A DNA stretch of 38,518 bases from Mycobacterium sp. Its GTDB lineage: Bacteria > Actinomycetota > Actinomycetes > Mycobacteriales > Mycobacteriaceae. A program made the position numbers and the translations under genes. This document shows, one piece after another, positions 1 through 16,204 of this stretch (positions are counted from its first letter, which is position 1; each line of letters opens with the position of its first letter). The stretch lies in contig NZ_JASBVP010000015.1 in assembly GCF_029961025.1 (NCBI RefSeq), positions 1 to 38,518 on the forward strand. The letters are read 5' to 3'. The notes under the pieces were generated by a model that was not told the DNA's origin, ran no database searches, and saw nothing but the letters and a program-made list of their open reading frames with translations.

Positions 1-174
1 CGACAAACAACACCATCAACACACTATTGAGTTCTCAAACAACACCCCCAACGGCCGCGCAACCAGCCGCGGCGCTCTGGCCGCGGACGGTGGTGCGGAC
101 GATGAAGGACCCACCGAAGTGGGATATCTCTTCGGTGATGCCGCCGCGCGCCGGAAGAACCGCATCGCGACGAC
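1..174 (-). ncRNA. 5' leader of an rRNA operon (rrnB type), partial; 16S lies off the left edge
   Basis: Read on the minus strand, 45-15 contains the block TTTGAGAACTCAATAGTGTG, which I recognise as the conserved precursor-rRNA leader just upstream of mycobacterial 16S genes (antitermination/processing region). Upstream of it, at 86-67, two CCGCGG palindromes separated by 8 nt can form a GC-rich stem, in the place where boxB-like stems precede boxA-like sequence. No protein-coding frame here is credible. The leader follows the promoter at 181-209 and runs off the window, so the rRNA genes themselves are not seen. The 5' end given is inferred from the promoter position. Confidence 0.85.
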
Positions 175-180
175 GTCACC

Positions 181-209
181 AAGTTACGCTGAGCGCCACA
201 CAGAGTCAA
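181..209 (-). promoter_or_regulatory. rrnB P1-type promoter
   Basis: On the minus strand TTGACT (209-204) and TAACTT (186-181) are separated by exactly 17 nt, a good SigA-type promoter with the TTGACT -35 typical of mycobacterial rrn promoters. It lies 37 nt downstream of the tyrS stop codon and fires into the rRNA leader. The transcription start should be near 174. Only one such promoter is visible between tyrS and the leader, which fits the single-promoter rrnB described for fast growers. Confidence 0.82.
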
Positions 210-245
210 ACAACGTGGTAGTCGCTGTGTTTCGCGTAATCCAGA

Positions 246-1520
246 TTAGCCAACCCGTTGGACACCGGCAATATTCCGCTTACCGCGGCGCAGCACCAGC
301 CATCGTCCGTGCAGGAAGTCGGAGCGCTGCGGTGCCCACTCGTCGCTGTCGATTCGGGTGTTGTTGACCGACACCCCGCCCTCCGCGATGGTGCGCCGGG
401 CCGCCCCCTTGCTGGCGGCCAGCCCGGTAGCGACCAGCAGGTCCACGATAGAGTCCGGGCCGCCGGGTTTCAGCTCGGCGACCGGCGTCTCCCGCAGCGC
501 GGCCGCGAGGGTTGCCTCGTCGAGCCGGGTCAGCTCGCCGTGGCCGAAAAGGGCCCGGCTGGCGTGCTCGACCGCCACCGTCGCGGCCTCACCGTGGACC
601 AGCATGGTGAGCTCGCGCGCCAGCCGGCGCTGCGCGGCGCGGTCCTGCGGACGGGTAGCCGTCTGCTGTTCCAGCTCGGCCAGCTCATCGGCCGACAAGA
701 AGGTGAACCAACGCAGGTAGCGGATGACGTCGGCGTCGGCGGTGTTGATGAAATACTGGTACCAGGCATAGGGGCTGGTCATCTCCGGATCCAGCCACAA
801 GTTGCCGCCACCGGTGGATTTGCCGAACTTGGTGCCGTCGGCGGCCGTCACCAGCGGAACCGTCAGGGCGTGTACCGTCGCACCCAGCTTCTGCCGGACC
901 AAACGCACCCCGGCGATGATGTTGCCCCATTGATCCGAGCCGCCGATCTGCAGCGTGCACCCGTAGCGCCGGTGCAATTCGACGTAGTCGTTGGCCTGCA
1001 GCAACAGGTAGCTGAACTCGGTGTAGGAGATTCCCTCCCCGTGCAGCCGCCGGCGGATGGTGTCACGATCCAGCATGACGTTGACCGAGAAGTGCTTGCC
1101 CACATCGCGCAGGAACTCGATGACCGACATCCCGCGGGTCCACTCGTCGTTGTTCTCGATGATCGCACCCGTCGGCGAATCATCGAAGACCACGAACCGC
1201 TCCAGCTGGGCACGAATTCGCTCGGTCCACTCACGCACGGTGTCGGCGGCGTTCAGGGTCCGTTCACCGGTATCCCGAGGGTCGCCGATCAAACCGGTCG
1301 CGCCGCCGGCGAGCACGATCGGGCGGTGGCCGGCGCGCTGAAAACGCCGCAGCGCCAGCAGCGGCACCAAATGCCCGGCGTGCAGGCTGGGCGCGGTGGG
1401 ATCGAAGCCGGCATACACGGTCACCGGCCCCTGCGCTACCTCGGCGGCCAGCGCGTCCAGATCGGTGCACTGCGCAATCAGCCCGCGCCAGCGCAGCTCG
1501 TCGAGGATCGTCGCACCCAT
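246..1520 (-). CDS. tyrS: tyrosyl-tRNA synthetase
   Basis: Charges tRNA-Tyr with tyrosine in the cytoplasm (class I synthetase). The 424-residue protein has the HIGH-type signature as HAGH at residues 47-50, the KMSKS-type loop as KFGKS at 231-235, and a C-terminal S4-like RNA-binding segment from about residue 355 (SKGAARRTI onward). Length and sequence match mycobacterial TyrS closely. The ATG at 1520 is chosen because the family begins just before the ILDEL motif; the open frame extends further upstream but only in mpg territory. It lies 65 nt after mpg on the same strand, and is followed by the rrnB promoter rather than by lprJ, which follows tyrS in Mtb. Confidence 0.97.
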   Translation of the reverse strand: MGATILDELRWRGLIAQCTDLDALAAEVAQGPVTVYAGFDPTAPSLHAGHLVPLLALRRFQRAGHRPIVLAGGATGLIGDPRDTGERTLNAADTVREWTERIRAQLERFVVFDDSPTGAIIENNDEWTRGMSVIEFLRDVGKHFSVNVMLDRDTIRRRLHGEGISYTEFSYLLLQANDYVELHRRYGCTLQIGGSDQWGNIIAGVRLVRQKLGATVHALTVPLVTAADGTKFGKSTGGGNLWLDPEMTSPYAWYQYFINTADADVIRYLRWFTFLSADELAELEQQTATRPQDRAAQRRLARELTMLVHGEAATVAVEHASRALFGHGELTRLDEATLAAALRETPVAELKPGGPDSIVDLLVATGLAASKGAARRTIAEGGVSVNNTRIDSDEWAPQRSDFLHGRWLVLRRGKRNIAGVQRVG

Positions 1521-1585
1521 ACACCCGATTCTCCAGGATGATCGGGACCATCCCACGGCCGTCCCGACGGGAGCGGCGACGCCGG

Positions 1586-2197
1586 TCAGTCGCTGGCACC
1601 CGGCGCCGGCGCTCGCGGGCTGCGCCGGTAGGCCGACACCTCCGGGCGGCCCGGCACCCACAGGCGCCACGGCCGGTCGGCGGCGTGGCTGATGCCGACC
1701 CGTGGGCCGCACCCGGCGTCGAGGGTGGCATTCAACCTCAGCGTCACCGGACTGTCCGGGTCGAACAAATCGATTCCATTGTCGGCCATGGTTATTCCCA
1801 GCGCGGCACAGAGGTTTCCGGGTCCGCGCGCCAGCGCCGCGGTGCGCACCGTCCCGCCGCGCCGGGCGCGGGCGATATCGATGCCGCCTTCCACCGCGCC
1901 GGCCCGCAGCAGGACCGCGGCCGCCACGCCATCGGGGCCGCAGGACACGTTGGCACACACGTGAATTCCGTGGCTGCGATAAGTGTAGAGGTGCCCGGGG
2001 GGACCGAACATCACGGCGTTGCGGCCGTTGAGACCGCGGTATGAGTGTGCCGCAGCGTCCGGCCACGGACCCTCGGGCACCCCGCCATACGCCTCGACCT
2101 CGACGATCCTGACGCGCACACCCCGCCCGGTGAGGGTGGCGCCGAGCACCCGATGCGCGGCCGTCACCGGATCGACCGCAAGTTCCGCAGCGCCCAT
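1586..2197 (-). CDS. mpg: 3-methyladenine DNA glycosylase (AAG/MPG family)
   Basis: Base-excision repair glycosylase that removes alkylated purines. The 203-residue protein has the family's catalytic region EVEAYGG (33-39, with Glu35 the expected general base), the [12 protein letters not shown] segment at 73-84, and [12 protein letters not shown] at 124-135. Length equals that of the Mtb homologue Rv1688. The ATG at 2197 is preferred over upstream in-frame starts (2233, 2269) because homology begins there and the upstream ones fall in the promoter of the divergent ABC gene. Probably cotranscribed with tyrS downstream. Confidence 0.93.
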   Translation of the reverse strand: MGAAELAVDPVTAAHRVLGATLTGRGVRVRIVEVEAYGGVPEGPWPDAAAHSYRGLNGRNAVMFGPPGHLYTYRSHGIHVCANVSCGPDGVAAAVLLRAGAVEGGIDIARARRGGTVRTAALARGPGNLCAALGITMADNGIDLFDPDSPVTLRLNATLDAGCGPRVGISHAADRPWRLWVPGRPEVSAYRRSPRAPAPGASD

Positions 2198-2220
2198 CGG
2201 ACAGATTCTGCCCACCGCCC

Positions 2221-2280
2221 TTGACAACCCCATACCAGAGGGTTCATATTCATCGCATAGTGATTTCATCGAACGATGAA
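2221..2280 (+). promoter_or_regulatory. promoter and palindromic operator of the ABC transporter/TetR operon
   Basis: A consensus-like -35, TTGACA (2221-2226), is followed after 18 nt by CATATT (2245-2250). Overlapping and just downstream is a perfect inverted repeat, TTCATCG-aa-CGATGAA (2265-2280), plus a further TTCATCG half-site at 2249-2255, 16 nt before the first arm. Because the operon ends in a TetR-family gene, this is the natural candidate operator for autoregulation. The assignment of the TetR protein to this site is inference. Confidence 0.65.
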
Positions 2281-3021
2281 TTATTTCCCACGGGGGTCGA
2301 GCCGGCCATCGTCATCGACCGGCTTCGGGTGCTTCGCGACAACCGGCCCGCCGTGCAAAACCTCTCGGTCCGGATCGCGCGTGGCATGATCACCGGCTTG
2401 CTCGGCCCGTCGGGCTCGGGCAAGACCACGGTGATGCGCTGCATCGTCGGCACCCAGATCATCACCTCGGGAACGGTGACGGTGCTGGGTCACCCGGCCG
2501 GGTCCGCGGTGCTGCGGCGGCGCGTCGGCTACCTGCCCCAGGATCCAAGCATCTACAACGACCTGCGCATCGTCGACAACGTCCGCTATTTCGCTTCCTT
2601 GTACGGCGTCGACACCCACGCCGCGGATGAGGCGATCAAGGCGGTGGACCTGCAAGATCACCGCTTCGCTTGCTGTGCGGCGCTCTCCGGGGGCCAACGC
2701 GCCCGGGTCTCGCTGGCCTGCGCGCTGGTCGGCCAACCCGAGCTCTTGGTGCTCGACGAGCCGACGATCGGCCTCGATCCCGTGCTGCGCGCCGAGCTGT
2801 GGGAGCGGTTCGCCGCCCTGGCACGGCGCGGCGCAACGCTGCTGGTCTCCAGCCACGTCATGGACGAGGCCGACCGATGCGCCGAGGTGTTGCTGATGCG
2901 GGAAGGGCGTCTGCTGGCCCACACCACGCCGAAGCGACTGCGAGAGGACACCGGATGTGCGTCACTAGAGGAAGCGTTTCTGTCGGTCATCCGCCACACC
3001 ACCACCGTCGCAGCCGGCTGA
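2260..3021 (+). CDS. ABC transporter ATP-binding protein (Rv1687c-like)
   Basis: Nucleotide-binding subunit of an ABC-2 type exporter, expected on the cytoplasmic face of the membrane with the permease encoded next. From the GTG at 2260 (253 aa): Walker [10 protein letters not shown] at residues 49-57, Q-loop Gln94, signature LSGGQR at 142-147, Walker B LLVLDEPT at 162-169 and switch His199. The TTG at 2221 is the first possible start in frame but is itself the -35 box. GTG 2260 lies 9 nt after the -10, giving an almost leaderless message. Substrate is unknown; the layout (ATPase, permease, TetR) is that of drug- or lipid-efflux operons. The 3' end overlaps the permease frame. Confidence 0.9.
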   Translation: MISSNDELFPTGVEPAIVIDRLRVLRDNRPAVQNLSVRIARGMITGLLGPSGSGKTTVMRCIVGTQIITSGTVTVLGHPAGSAVLRRRVGYLPQDPSIYNDLRIVDNVRYFASLYGVDTHAADEAIKAVDLQDHRFACCAALSGGQRARVSLACALVGQPELLVLDEPTIGLDPVLRAELWERFAALARRGATLLVSSHVMDEADRCAEVLLMREGRLLAHTTPKRLREDTGCASLEEAFLSVIRHTTTVAAG

Positions 3022-3773
3022 CGCTGCGCGGCTATACCGCCACCACGGCCCGGATCCTGCGCCAACTGGCCGCCGATCGCCGCAGCGTCGCCCTGATCCT
3101 GCTGGTGCCGGTCGTGGTCCTGACGCTGATGTACTTCATGTTCGAAAATGCCCCGCACCGCCCGGGCGCCCCGTCGCCGTTCGATAACGCGTGCCTGATC
3201 CTGCTGGGCCTTTTCCCACTTTTCTTGATGTTCATCATCACGTCGATAACGATGCAACGCGAACGCGTCTCGGGCACCTTGGAGCGGATCCTGACCACCC
3301 CGCTGCGCCGGCTCGACCTGCTGATGGCCTATGGGACCGCGTTTTCGATCGCCGCGGCGGCCCAAGCCGTTCTGGCGTGCATCGTGTCGTTTTGGTTTTT
3401 GGGCTTGCGCACCGCAGGTAGCCCGGTGTGGGTGTTCGTGATCGCGATCATCAACGCCGTGCTGGGTGTCGGGCTGGGCCTGCTGTGCAGTGCGTTCGCC
3501 CGCACGGAGTTTCAGGCCGTGCAGTTCATCCCGCTGGTGCTGACACCGCAGCTGCTGCTGGCCGGGATCATCGTCCCGCGAGCGCTGATGGCGACCTGGC
3601 TGCAGTGGATCAGCAACGTGCTGCCCGCCAGCTACGCCCTGGAAGCGCTGCAGCAAGTCGGTAGCCACGCCGGGCTGACCGCCGTCGCAAGACGCGACAT
3701 CATCGTCGTGCTGGGCTTCGCCGTCGCCGCGCTGTGCCTGGCCGCCGCGACGCTGCGAAGGCGGACACCGTAA
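2955..3773 (+). CDS. ABC-2 type permease (Rv1686c-like)
   Basis: Membrane subunit partnering the upstream ATPase. About six hydrophobic segments are visible, the first around RSVALILLVPVVVLTLMYFM, then a large loop and the QRERVSGTLERILTTPL motif typical of ABC-2 permeases (cytoplasmic loop contacting the ATPase), followed by the remaining spans. The only ATG/GTG/TTG in frame before the first span is ATG 2955, which overlaps the ATPase by 67 nt. A CTG at 3018 overlaps the ATPase stop as CTGA and would give a more usual N-terminus ([10 protein letters not shown]), so the true start is uncertain. The stop is one base before the TetR start. Confidence 0.85.
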   Translation: MCVTRGSVSVGHPPHHHRRSRLTLRGYTATTARILRQLAADRRSVALILLVPVVVLTLMYFMFENAPHRPGAPSPFDNACLILLGLFPLFLMFIITSITMQRERVSGTLERILTTPLRRLDLLMAYGTAFSIAAAAQAVLACIVSFWFLGLRTAGSPVWVFVIAIINAVLGVGLGLLCSAFARTEFQAVQFIPLVLTPQLLLAGIIVPRALMATWLQWISNVLPASYALEALQQVGSHAGLTAVARRDIIVVLGFAVAALCLAAATLRRRTP

Positions 3774-3774
3774 C

Positions 3775-4395
3775 GTGACCGCCGAAGTGCGACGCCGGCG
3801 GCCCGGACGCCCGGCCGGAACCTCCGACACCCGCGAGCGGATCCTGGAGAGCGCCCGCGAGCTGTTCGCCCGCAACGGGATAGACAAGACGTCGATCCGG
3901 GCGGTGGCCGCCGCGGCGGGTGTGGATCCCGCGCTGGTGCACCACTATTACGGCACCAAGCGGCAACTGTTCGCCGCGGCCGTACGCATCCCGATCGACC
4001 CGATGGACATCATCGGCCCGTTGCGCGAGGTGCCCGTCGAGCACCTCGGCTACCGGCTGCCGTCGATGTTGCTGGAGCTGTGGGACTCCGAGATGGGTGC
4101 CGGGATCGTCGCCACGCTGCGGTCCATCCTGGCCGGATCGGAGGTGAACCTGTTTCGCTCGTTCCTTCAGGAGGTGATCGCGGTCGAGGTGGGGCCTCGT
4201 GTCGACAATCCCCCCGGAAGCGGAATCATCCGCATCCAGTTCGTGGCGTCGCAGCTGGTGGGCGTGGTCATGGCCCGCTACATCCTGGAACTGGAGCCGT
4301 TCACGTCGCTGCCGGCGCAACAGATCGCGCAGACGATCGCGCCCAACCTGCAGCACTACCTCACCGGGGATCTGCCGGCCGTGCGCGCGCCATGA
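3775..4395 (+). CDS. TetR-family transcriptional regulator (Rv1685c-like)
   Basis: A 206-residue protein. The N-terminal TetR DNA-binding domain covers about residues 14-60 (RERILESARELFARNG, then a helix-turn-helix ending in the HHYYGTKRQLF recognition region), followed by a helical ligand-binding domain. The GTG start is 1 nt after the permease stop, so it is the last gene of the ABC operon. It most likely represses this operon through the palindrome at 2265-2280. Its last 35 nt overlap the convergent Trm112-like gene. The ligand cannot be told from sequence. Confidence 0.9.
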   Translation: MTAEVRRRRPGRPAGTSDTRERILESARELFARNGIDKTSIRAVAAAAGVDPALVHHYYGTKRQLFAAAVRIPIDPMDIIGPLREVPVEHLGYRLPSMLLELWDSEMGAGIVATLRSILAGSEVNLFRSFLQEVIAVEVGPRVDNPPGSGIIRIQFVASQLVGVVMARYILELEPFTSLPAQQIAQTIAPNLQHYLTGDLPAVRAP

Positions 4396-4573
4396 GGCGG
4401 GCGTGCTCGTCGTCGCCGACCGCACGTGCCTCGTCGACCAGCAGCACCGGGATGCCGTCTTCGATGCGGTACGCTCGGCGCAGCCTCGGGTTGTAGAGCA
4501 TCTCGTCGACCAGCAGCAGCGGACCCCGGTCGGCGGGGCAGACCAAAATGCTCAACAGCGTTTCGTCGATCAC
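4361..4573 (-). CDS. Trm112-family small protein (Rv1684-like)
   Basis: A 70-residue protein (GTG start) with the Trm112/YcaR core: LLSILVCPADRGPLLL, then LYNPRLRRAYRIEDGIPVLL. Eukaryotic and archaeal Trm112 activates methyltransferases and binds zinc through four Cys. Here only one Cys remains (in the VCPAD motif), so zinc binding in that manner is unlikely. It follows the hydrolase/synthetase fusion by 15 nt on the same strand, suggesting one transcript. The 3' end overlaps the tetR end convergently. The function in bacteria is not established. Confidence 0.85.
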   Translation of the reverse strand: MIDETLLSILVCPADRGPLLLVDEMLYNPRLRRAYRIEDGIPVLLVDEARAVGDDEHARLMARARPADPR

Positions 4574-4588
4574 GACACCACCTCGTCG

Positions 4589-7558
4589 TTAATGCGTCCC
4601 GTACAGCCCGGTTCGCACCGCCGGGGTCAACCGGCGGAACTGGCCGGCGCCGGGCTCGAAATACCACGCGAGCCGACCCGCTTTGGGGATCCCGGCCGCC
4701 CGCAGGGCGCTGACGGTCGGGCGGTAGTTGGCGCTGAGCGTCATTGCCGGCACCACGTGCACGATGTCGGGCCCGAACCCGACCGCTATGCCCGCCGCGG
4801 CCTCGGTCAGGTCGGCCGCGGTGATGCTGGCTCCCGGGCGCAGCGTCACCGCCGAGACCGCCACCTCGCGTTCGCGCACCGGCACCGGGTAGGTCACCGC
4901 GAGGTCGACACCGTTGACGAAGCCGAGCGCGTCGTTGACCGCCTCGGGGTAGACGGTTCCGCGCCCGGTGCGGATCACCACGGCACGCCGGCCCAGCAAC
5001 CAGTAGTCGCCGTCCTCGTCGCGCCGGAAAAGGTACTCGGTGGAGATCCAGGTATCCCCCGGCGCGAAGACGCCGCGTTTGATCGATGCCGAGGGGTCGA
5101 TCGGCCCGCGCGGCGAAGCCAGCAGCACCCCGGCCTGGTTGACGCCCGCGACCTGCACGAACCCCCGCTCATCCTCGAGGATCAGGTCGCGCTCGGCGTC
5201 GTAGGCACCCAGCTCGACCCGGCTTGCGCCGGGCAGCGGACGGCCCTTGCTGCCGATCTTGGCTCCGGACACGTTGCCCAGGACCGCCTGCCCGTCGGTG
5301 GTGGCGAAGAACTCCACGACACGGGCGGGCGCGAACACGTCGACGACCCGCTGCCACAAGCCGGTCGGCATGCCCGAACCGATGAACAGCCGCACCGGGT
5401 GGTGGCCCGGCGGCACGAACCGCGGGTCGTCGATGACCTCGCGCAGCATCGCCCAGGTGTAGGACACCACCGAAACCCCGTATTGGCGGATCTCCGCGAC
5501 AAACCGGTCCGGGCGCAACCCCCGCGACAGCGCGATGCGGGCCCCCGCGGCAACCGCTCCGCCGAGGCTGACCAGCAGCCCGGACTCGTGGTGCAGCGCC
5601 GTCAGGCAGTACACGGTGTCGCCCCGCCCCAGGGCCGCCGCCGACGCCGTCCCGAACGCCGACAGCGCCCACCGGTAGTTGGTGATCTGCCTGGCGACCA
5701 ACTCGCCACCGGCCACCGTGAACGCGATGAACGCCAAATCGCGCGCCAGTCCCGGGTTGGGCCGGTACCACCCGGGCAGCTCGACCGCGGCCGGGTCGAT
5801 CTTTTCCATGTCGATGACGTCGGCGTCCTGCGGCAGATGCAGATCCCGCGACTCGCCACCACCCAGCACCAGCACCCGGCCGGGCAATCGGCGCGCGGTG
5901 TCGAGGTTGGGGGGATCCGTGATGATCTCGGACACCCCCCCGATCCGCGCCGCGGCGGCCAGGTCGGCATCGGGGCGCATCAGCACCGCGACCGCACCGA
6001 GGCGAGACAGCGCGGCGATCGCGACCAGTGCGCTGGGGCGAGTCTCCATCAGCACCCCCACGTGCTCGCCCTGGCGCACCCCGACCTCGATCAGGCCGCG
6101 CACCACGTTGTCGATTCGCCGGTTCACCGCCTCGTAGGTGTGCACGCGTCCGTCGAACAAGAGGAATTCACCTCGCGGCGCGTCGTGGGCCTGTTCGGCG
6201 ATGACCCGGCCCAGCGAGATCCGGGTGTGGTCGTTGATCTGGCCCAGCCGCGCCAGCCGCGGCAGTGTGCGGGCGGTCTCCACGGCGAGGGTGCGCACCG
6301 ATTTGTTGGCGGCGACCACCGTGTCGGCCGCGCCGCGAGCCAGCGCCCACGCCATCTCCGACGCCTCGCCCACGCCGTGCAGCACCCGGTTGCCGAACGT
6401 GACACCGCTGTCGGTGTGTTCGGCCGGCGGCTCCACCATGGGCGCGATGGCCGCCGGCTTGTCTCCGCGCCCGGAGATCCACAGCACCCACTCGGCCACC
6501 GTCGGCCAGCTGTGCTGCGCCGCCTTGGATCCGACGACCAGGCCGAAATGACCTGATCGCACGCTGCATTCGTAGACCTCGGCATTCGGAGCGGCCCGGC
6601 GGATACCGCGCACCGCGGCCGGCTGCCCGATGTCATCGACCTCCCCGACGAATGCCAGCACCGGGCAGGTGATGTCGGTCAGCGTGACCAGCTGGCCGCT
6701 GATCGCGAAACCGCCGGTCATCATCCGGTTGTGCGCGATGAACTGTTTGAGCAGCTCGGAGACGGCCGGCCCCGACCACGCGATCCAGCCTTCCGATTCG
6801 AGGAACCGGCGCTGCTGCTCGCGTGGCAACAGCGCCTCGCGGTCATGCAGCTGACGCAGGAAATCGAGCCGGGCTTTCGCCGTCTTAAGTGGGTCACGCA
6901 TATGAAAACCCGTGCGCGCCAACCAGCTTGGGATTGCCACTCGGTTGAAAACGTGATCGGCCATGAAGTTGGCGGCTGCGGCGGCCAGGTTGGGCGGAAT
7001 GCCCATCGGCAATGCGGCCAGGGTGTCGACCGGGGCACCGAACGTCACGATGCTGGCGATGTTCTTCGAGCGCCGGTACGCGGCCGCCTGATAGCAGAAC
7101 ATCCCGCCTTGCGAATAACCGGCCAGGTGCACCTCGTGGCCGGTGATGTCCGTCACGGTGTCGACGGCCTGGCTGAGCGCGACGATGTGGTCGGCCAGGT
7201 TGCGGCGCATGCCGCCCTCGACCTTGTCGGGTGAGCCGAAGTCGATGACCCAGGGATCCAGCCCCGCCGCGTGCAGGATGCTCACTGCGCCGTTCGCCCG
7301 GCTGACATCCCACATGTCCGCGGACATCATCATCGGGTGCACCATCAACACCGGCGGCCCCGCCGGCGGCTGCCCGGGGCGGCTGTCCGGCGGGAAGTAC
7401 CGGCGCAGCTTGTACATCGGCACACTCTCGACGATCTGGAAGGGTGATGGGGCAGCGCCGGTCTCCAGGCCTCCCAGGCGCAACACCTCCAGGCCGTTCT
7501 GCGCCGTGGCCATCAGGCGCTCGAGCGGTCTCGTGATCGCCGAAAGCTTCAACTCCAC
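4589..7558 (-). CDS. bifunctional alpha/beta hydrolase (PhaC/lipase-like) and acyl-CoA-synthetase-like protein (Rv1683-like)
   Basis: A 989-residue fusion. The N-terminal half is an alpha/beta hydrolase of the PHA-synthase/lipase type: nucleophile elbow GYSQGG (147-152, Ser149), an acid at Asp308 or Asp309 and His337 in RSGHFG. From about residue 460 the protein resembles AMP-forming acyl-CoA synthetases (INDHTRISLGRVIAEQAHDAP onward), but the glycine/threonine-rich ATP loop near residues 605-620 reads FTVAGGELVARQ instead of the usual TSGTTGxPK type, so adenylation may be impaired. The Mtb homologue is annotated as a possible lipase/long-chain acyl-CoA synthase tied to triacylglycerol use; the actual reaction here is inference. 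The GTG start at 7558 is preceded by AGGGGAG about 4 nt away. Likely cotranscribed with the Trm112-like gene. Confidence 0.88.
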   Translation of the reverse strand: MELKLSAITRPLERLMATAQNGLEVLRLGGLETGAAPSPFQIVESVPMYKLRRYFPPDSRPGQPPAGPPVLMVHPMMMSADMWDVSRANGAVSILHAAGLDPWVIDFGSPDKVEGGMRRNLADHIVALSQAVDTVTDITGHEVHLAGYSQGGMFCYQAAAYRRSKNIASIVTFGAPVDTLAALPMGIPPNLAAAAANFMADHVFNRVAIPSWLARTGFHMRDPLKTAKARLDFLRQLHDREALLPREQQRRFLESEGWIAWSGPAVSELLKQFIAHNRMMTGGFAISGQLVTLTDITCPVLAFVGEVDDIGQPAAVRGIRRAAPNAEVYECSVRSGHFGLVVGSKAAQHSWPTVAEWVLWISGRGDKPAAIAPMVEPPAEHTDSGVTFGNRVLHGVGEASEMAWALARGAADTVVAANKSVRTLAVETARTLPRLARLGQINDHTRISLGRVIAEQAHDAPRGEFLLFDGRVHTYEAVNRRIDNVVRGLIEVGVRQGEHVGVLMETRPSALVAIAALSRLGAVAVLMRPDADLAAAARIGGVSEIITDPPNLDTARRLPGRVLVLGGGESRDLHLPQDADVIDMEKIDPAAVELPGWYRPNPGLARDLAFIAFTVAGGELVARQITNYRWALSAFGTASAAALGRGDTVYCLTALHHESGLLVSLGGAVAAGARIALSRGLRPDRFVAEIRQYGVSVVSYTWAMLREVIDDPRFVPPGHHPVRLFIGSGMPTGLWQRVVDVFAPARVVEFFATTDGQAVLGNVSGAKIGSKGRPLPGASRVELGAYDAERDLILEDERGFVQVAGVNQAGVLLASPRGPIDPSASIKRGVFAPGDTWISTEYLFRRDEDGDYWLLGRRAVVIRTGRGTVYPEAVNDALGFVNGVDLAVTYPVPVREREVAVSAVTLRPGASITAADLTEAAAGIAVGFGPDIVHVVPAMTLSANYRPTVSALRAAGIPKAGRLAWYFEPGAGQFRRLTPAVRTGLYGTH

Positions 7559-7737
7559 CCGTGCTCCCCTATAAAAGTACTGCGGTGCCAGGCAGCCACC
7601 CCAGGGTGCACATCATGGCACATCGGGGCGTCGCCCTAGCCGCTTTCACCGTGCGCCCGCCCCGCTGGGCCGTGGATCGGCAAGCCACCGGCCGATCGTC
7701 GCCGCCGGTAACCCATTCGGGGATCCCGGCGAACCGA
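7559..7737. other. Intergenic region between argH and the hydrolase/synthetase gene
   Basis: 179 nt without a credible gene. On the minus strand it holds the ribosome-binding site of the downstream gene (AGGGGAG, ending about 4 nt before 7558), an AT-rich TACTTTTATA stretch just upstream of it that may be part of a promoter, and a direct repeat of GATGTGC. In Mtb the same junction (Rv1659/Rv1683) is filled by a large polyketide-synthase cluster; here nothing of it remains. Confidence 0.6.
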
Positions 7738-10370
<2,633 letters not shown>

Positions 10371-10387
10371 GAATCAAACTCCTTGTG

Positions 10388-12988
<2,601 letters not shown>

Positions 12989-12992
<4 letters not shown>

Positions 12993-13866
12993 CCGCTCAC
13001 CACCTTGGTGCCGGTGCCCGCGTCGGTGAAAAGCTCAACCAGAACGCAATGTTCGACCCGCCCGTCGATCATGTGCGCGCTGGGCACCCCGCCGGTCACC
13101 GCGCGCAGACACGCCTCCACCTTGGGAATCATGCCGCCCTGCAGGGTTGGCAACAGCCGCGCCAGCGCCGCGCTGTCGATCTCGCTGACCAGCGTATCCG
13201 GGTCCGGCCACCGCCGATACAGTCCCTCGACATCGGTGAGCATCAACAGCTTTTCTGCTCCCAGCGCCGCCGCCAGGGCCGCCGCGGCGGTGTCGGCGTT
13301 GATGTTGTGCACCACACCCTCGGCATCGGGCGCCAGCGTCGAGACCACCGGGATGCGGCGCGCCGCAATGAGATCCAGCACCGCTGCGGTGTTGACCTTG
13401 TCGATGTCGCCGACCAGGCCCAAGTCGGTGGTGACGCCGTCGACGGTGATGCTGCGACGCACCGCGGTGAAAAGTTGGGCGTCCTCGCCGGTAATGCCGA
13501 CCGCGTAGGGCCCGTGCGCGTTGATCAGGTTGACCAGTTCCCGCCCCACCTGCCCGAAGAGCACCATCCGGGCGACGTCGAGCACCTCGGGTGTGGTGAC
13601 CCGCAGGCCACCCTTGAAGTCGCCGGTGATGCCGAGGCGCTCCAGCATGGCGCTGATCTGCGGACCCCCGCCGTGCACCACCACGGGATGGATGCCGCAG
13701 TTGCGCAGAAAAGCCATATCGGCGGCGAATGCGTGCTTCAAAGTGTCATCGGTCATCGCGTTGCCGCCGTATTTGATGACGACGATCTTGCCGTGCAGTT
13801 GCTTGAGCCAGGGCAGGGCTTCGGCCAGCACCTGTGCCTTGACGTGGGTGGGCAATGCGCTGGTCG

Positions 13867-13870
<4 letters not shown>
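12989..13870 (-). CDS. argB: acetylglutamate kinase
   Basis: Phosphorylates N-acetylglutamate, usually the arginine-feedback-controlled step. The 293-residue amino-acid-kinase-fold protein has VIKYGGNAM near residues 31-39 and the substrate-binding glycine loop VHGGGPQ (65-71), plus the ATP-site region near the C-terminus ([14 protein letters not shown]). ATG 13870 overlaps the argJ stop by 4 nt. The N-terminal extension before the first Lys motif resembles the N-terminal helix of arginine-sensitive hexameric enzymes; feedback inhibition is inferred. Confidence 0.97.
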
Positions 13871-16161
<2,291 letters not shown>

Positions 16162-16204
16162 ATTCTGCCGCTTGCGGCATCTCGCGTCTCCGCACCGCGC
16201 GCCG

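Noticed and set aside
258..1541. 427-codon plus-strand frame opposite tyrS
   Set aside because: Mirror frame of tyrS with low-complexity composition; tyrS on the other strand has all family motifs.
4199..6556. 785-codon plus-strand open frame opposite the hydrolase/synthetase gene
   Set aside because: Antisense frame rich in Arg, His, Gly and Pro, with no domain; a product of GC-rich codon bias in the real minus-strand gene.
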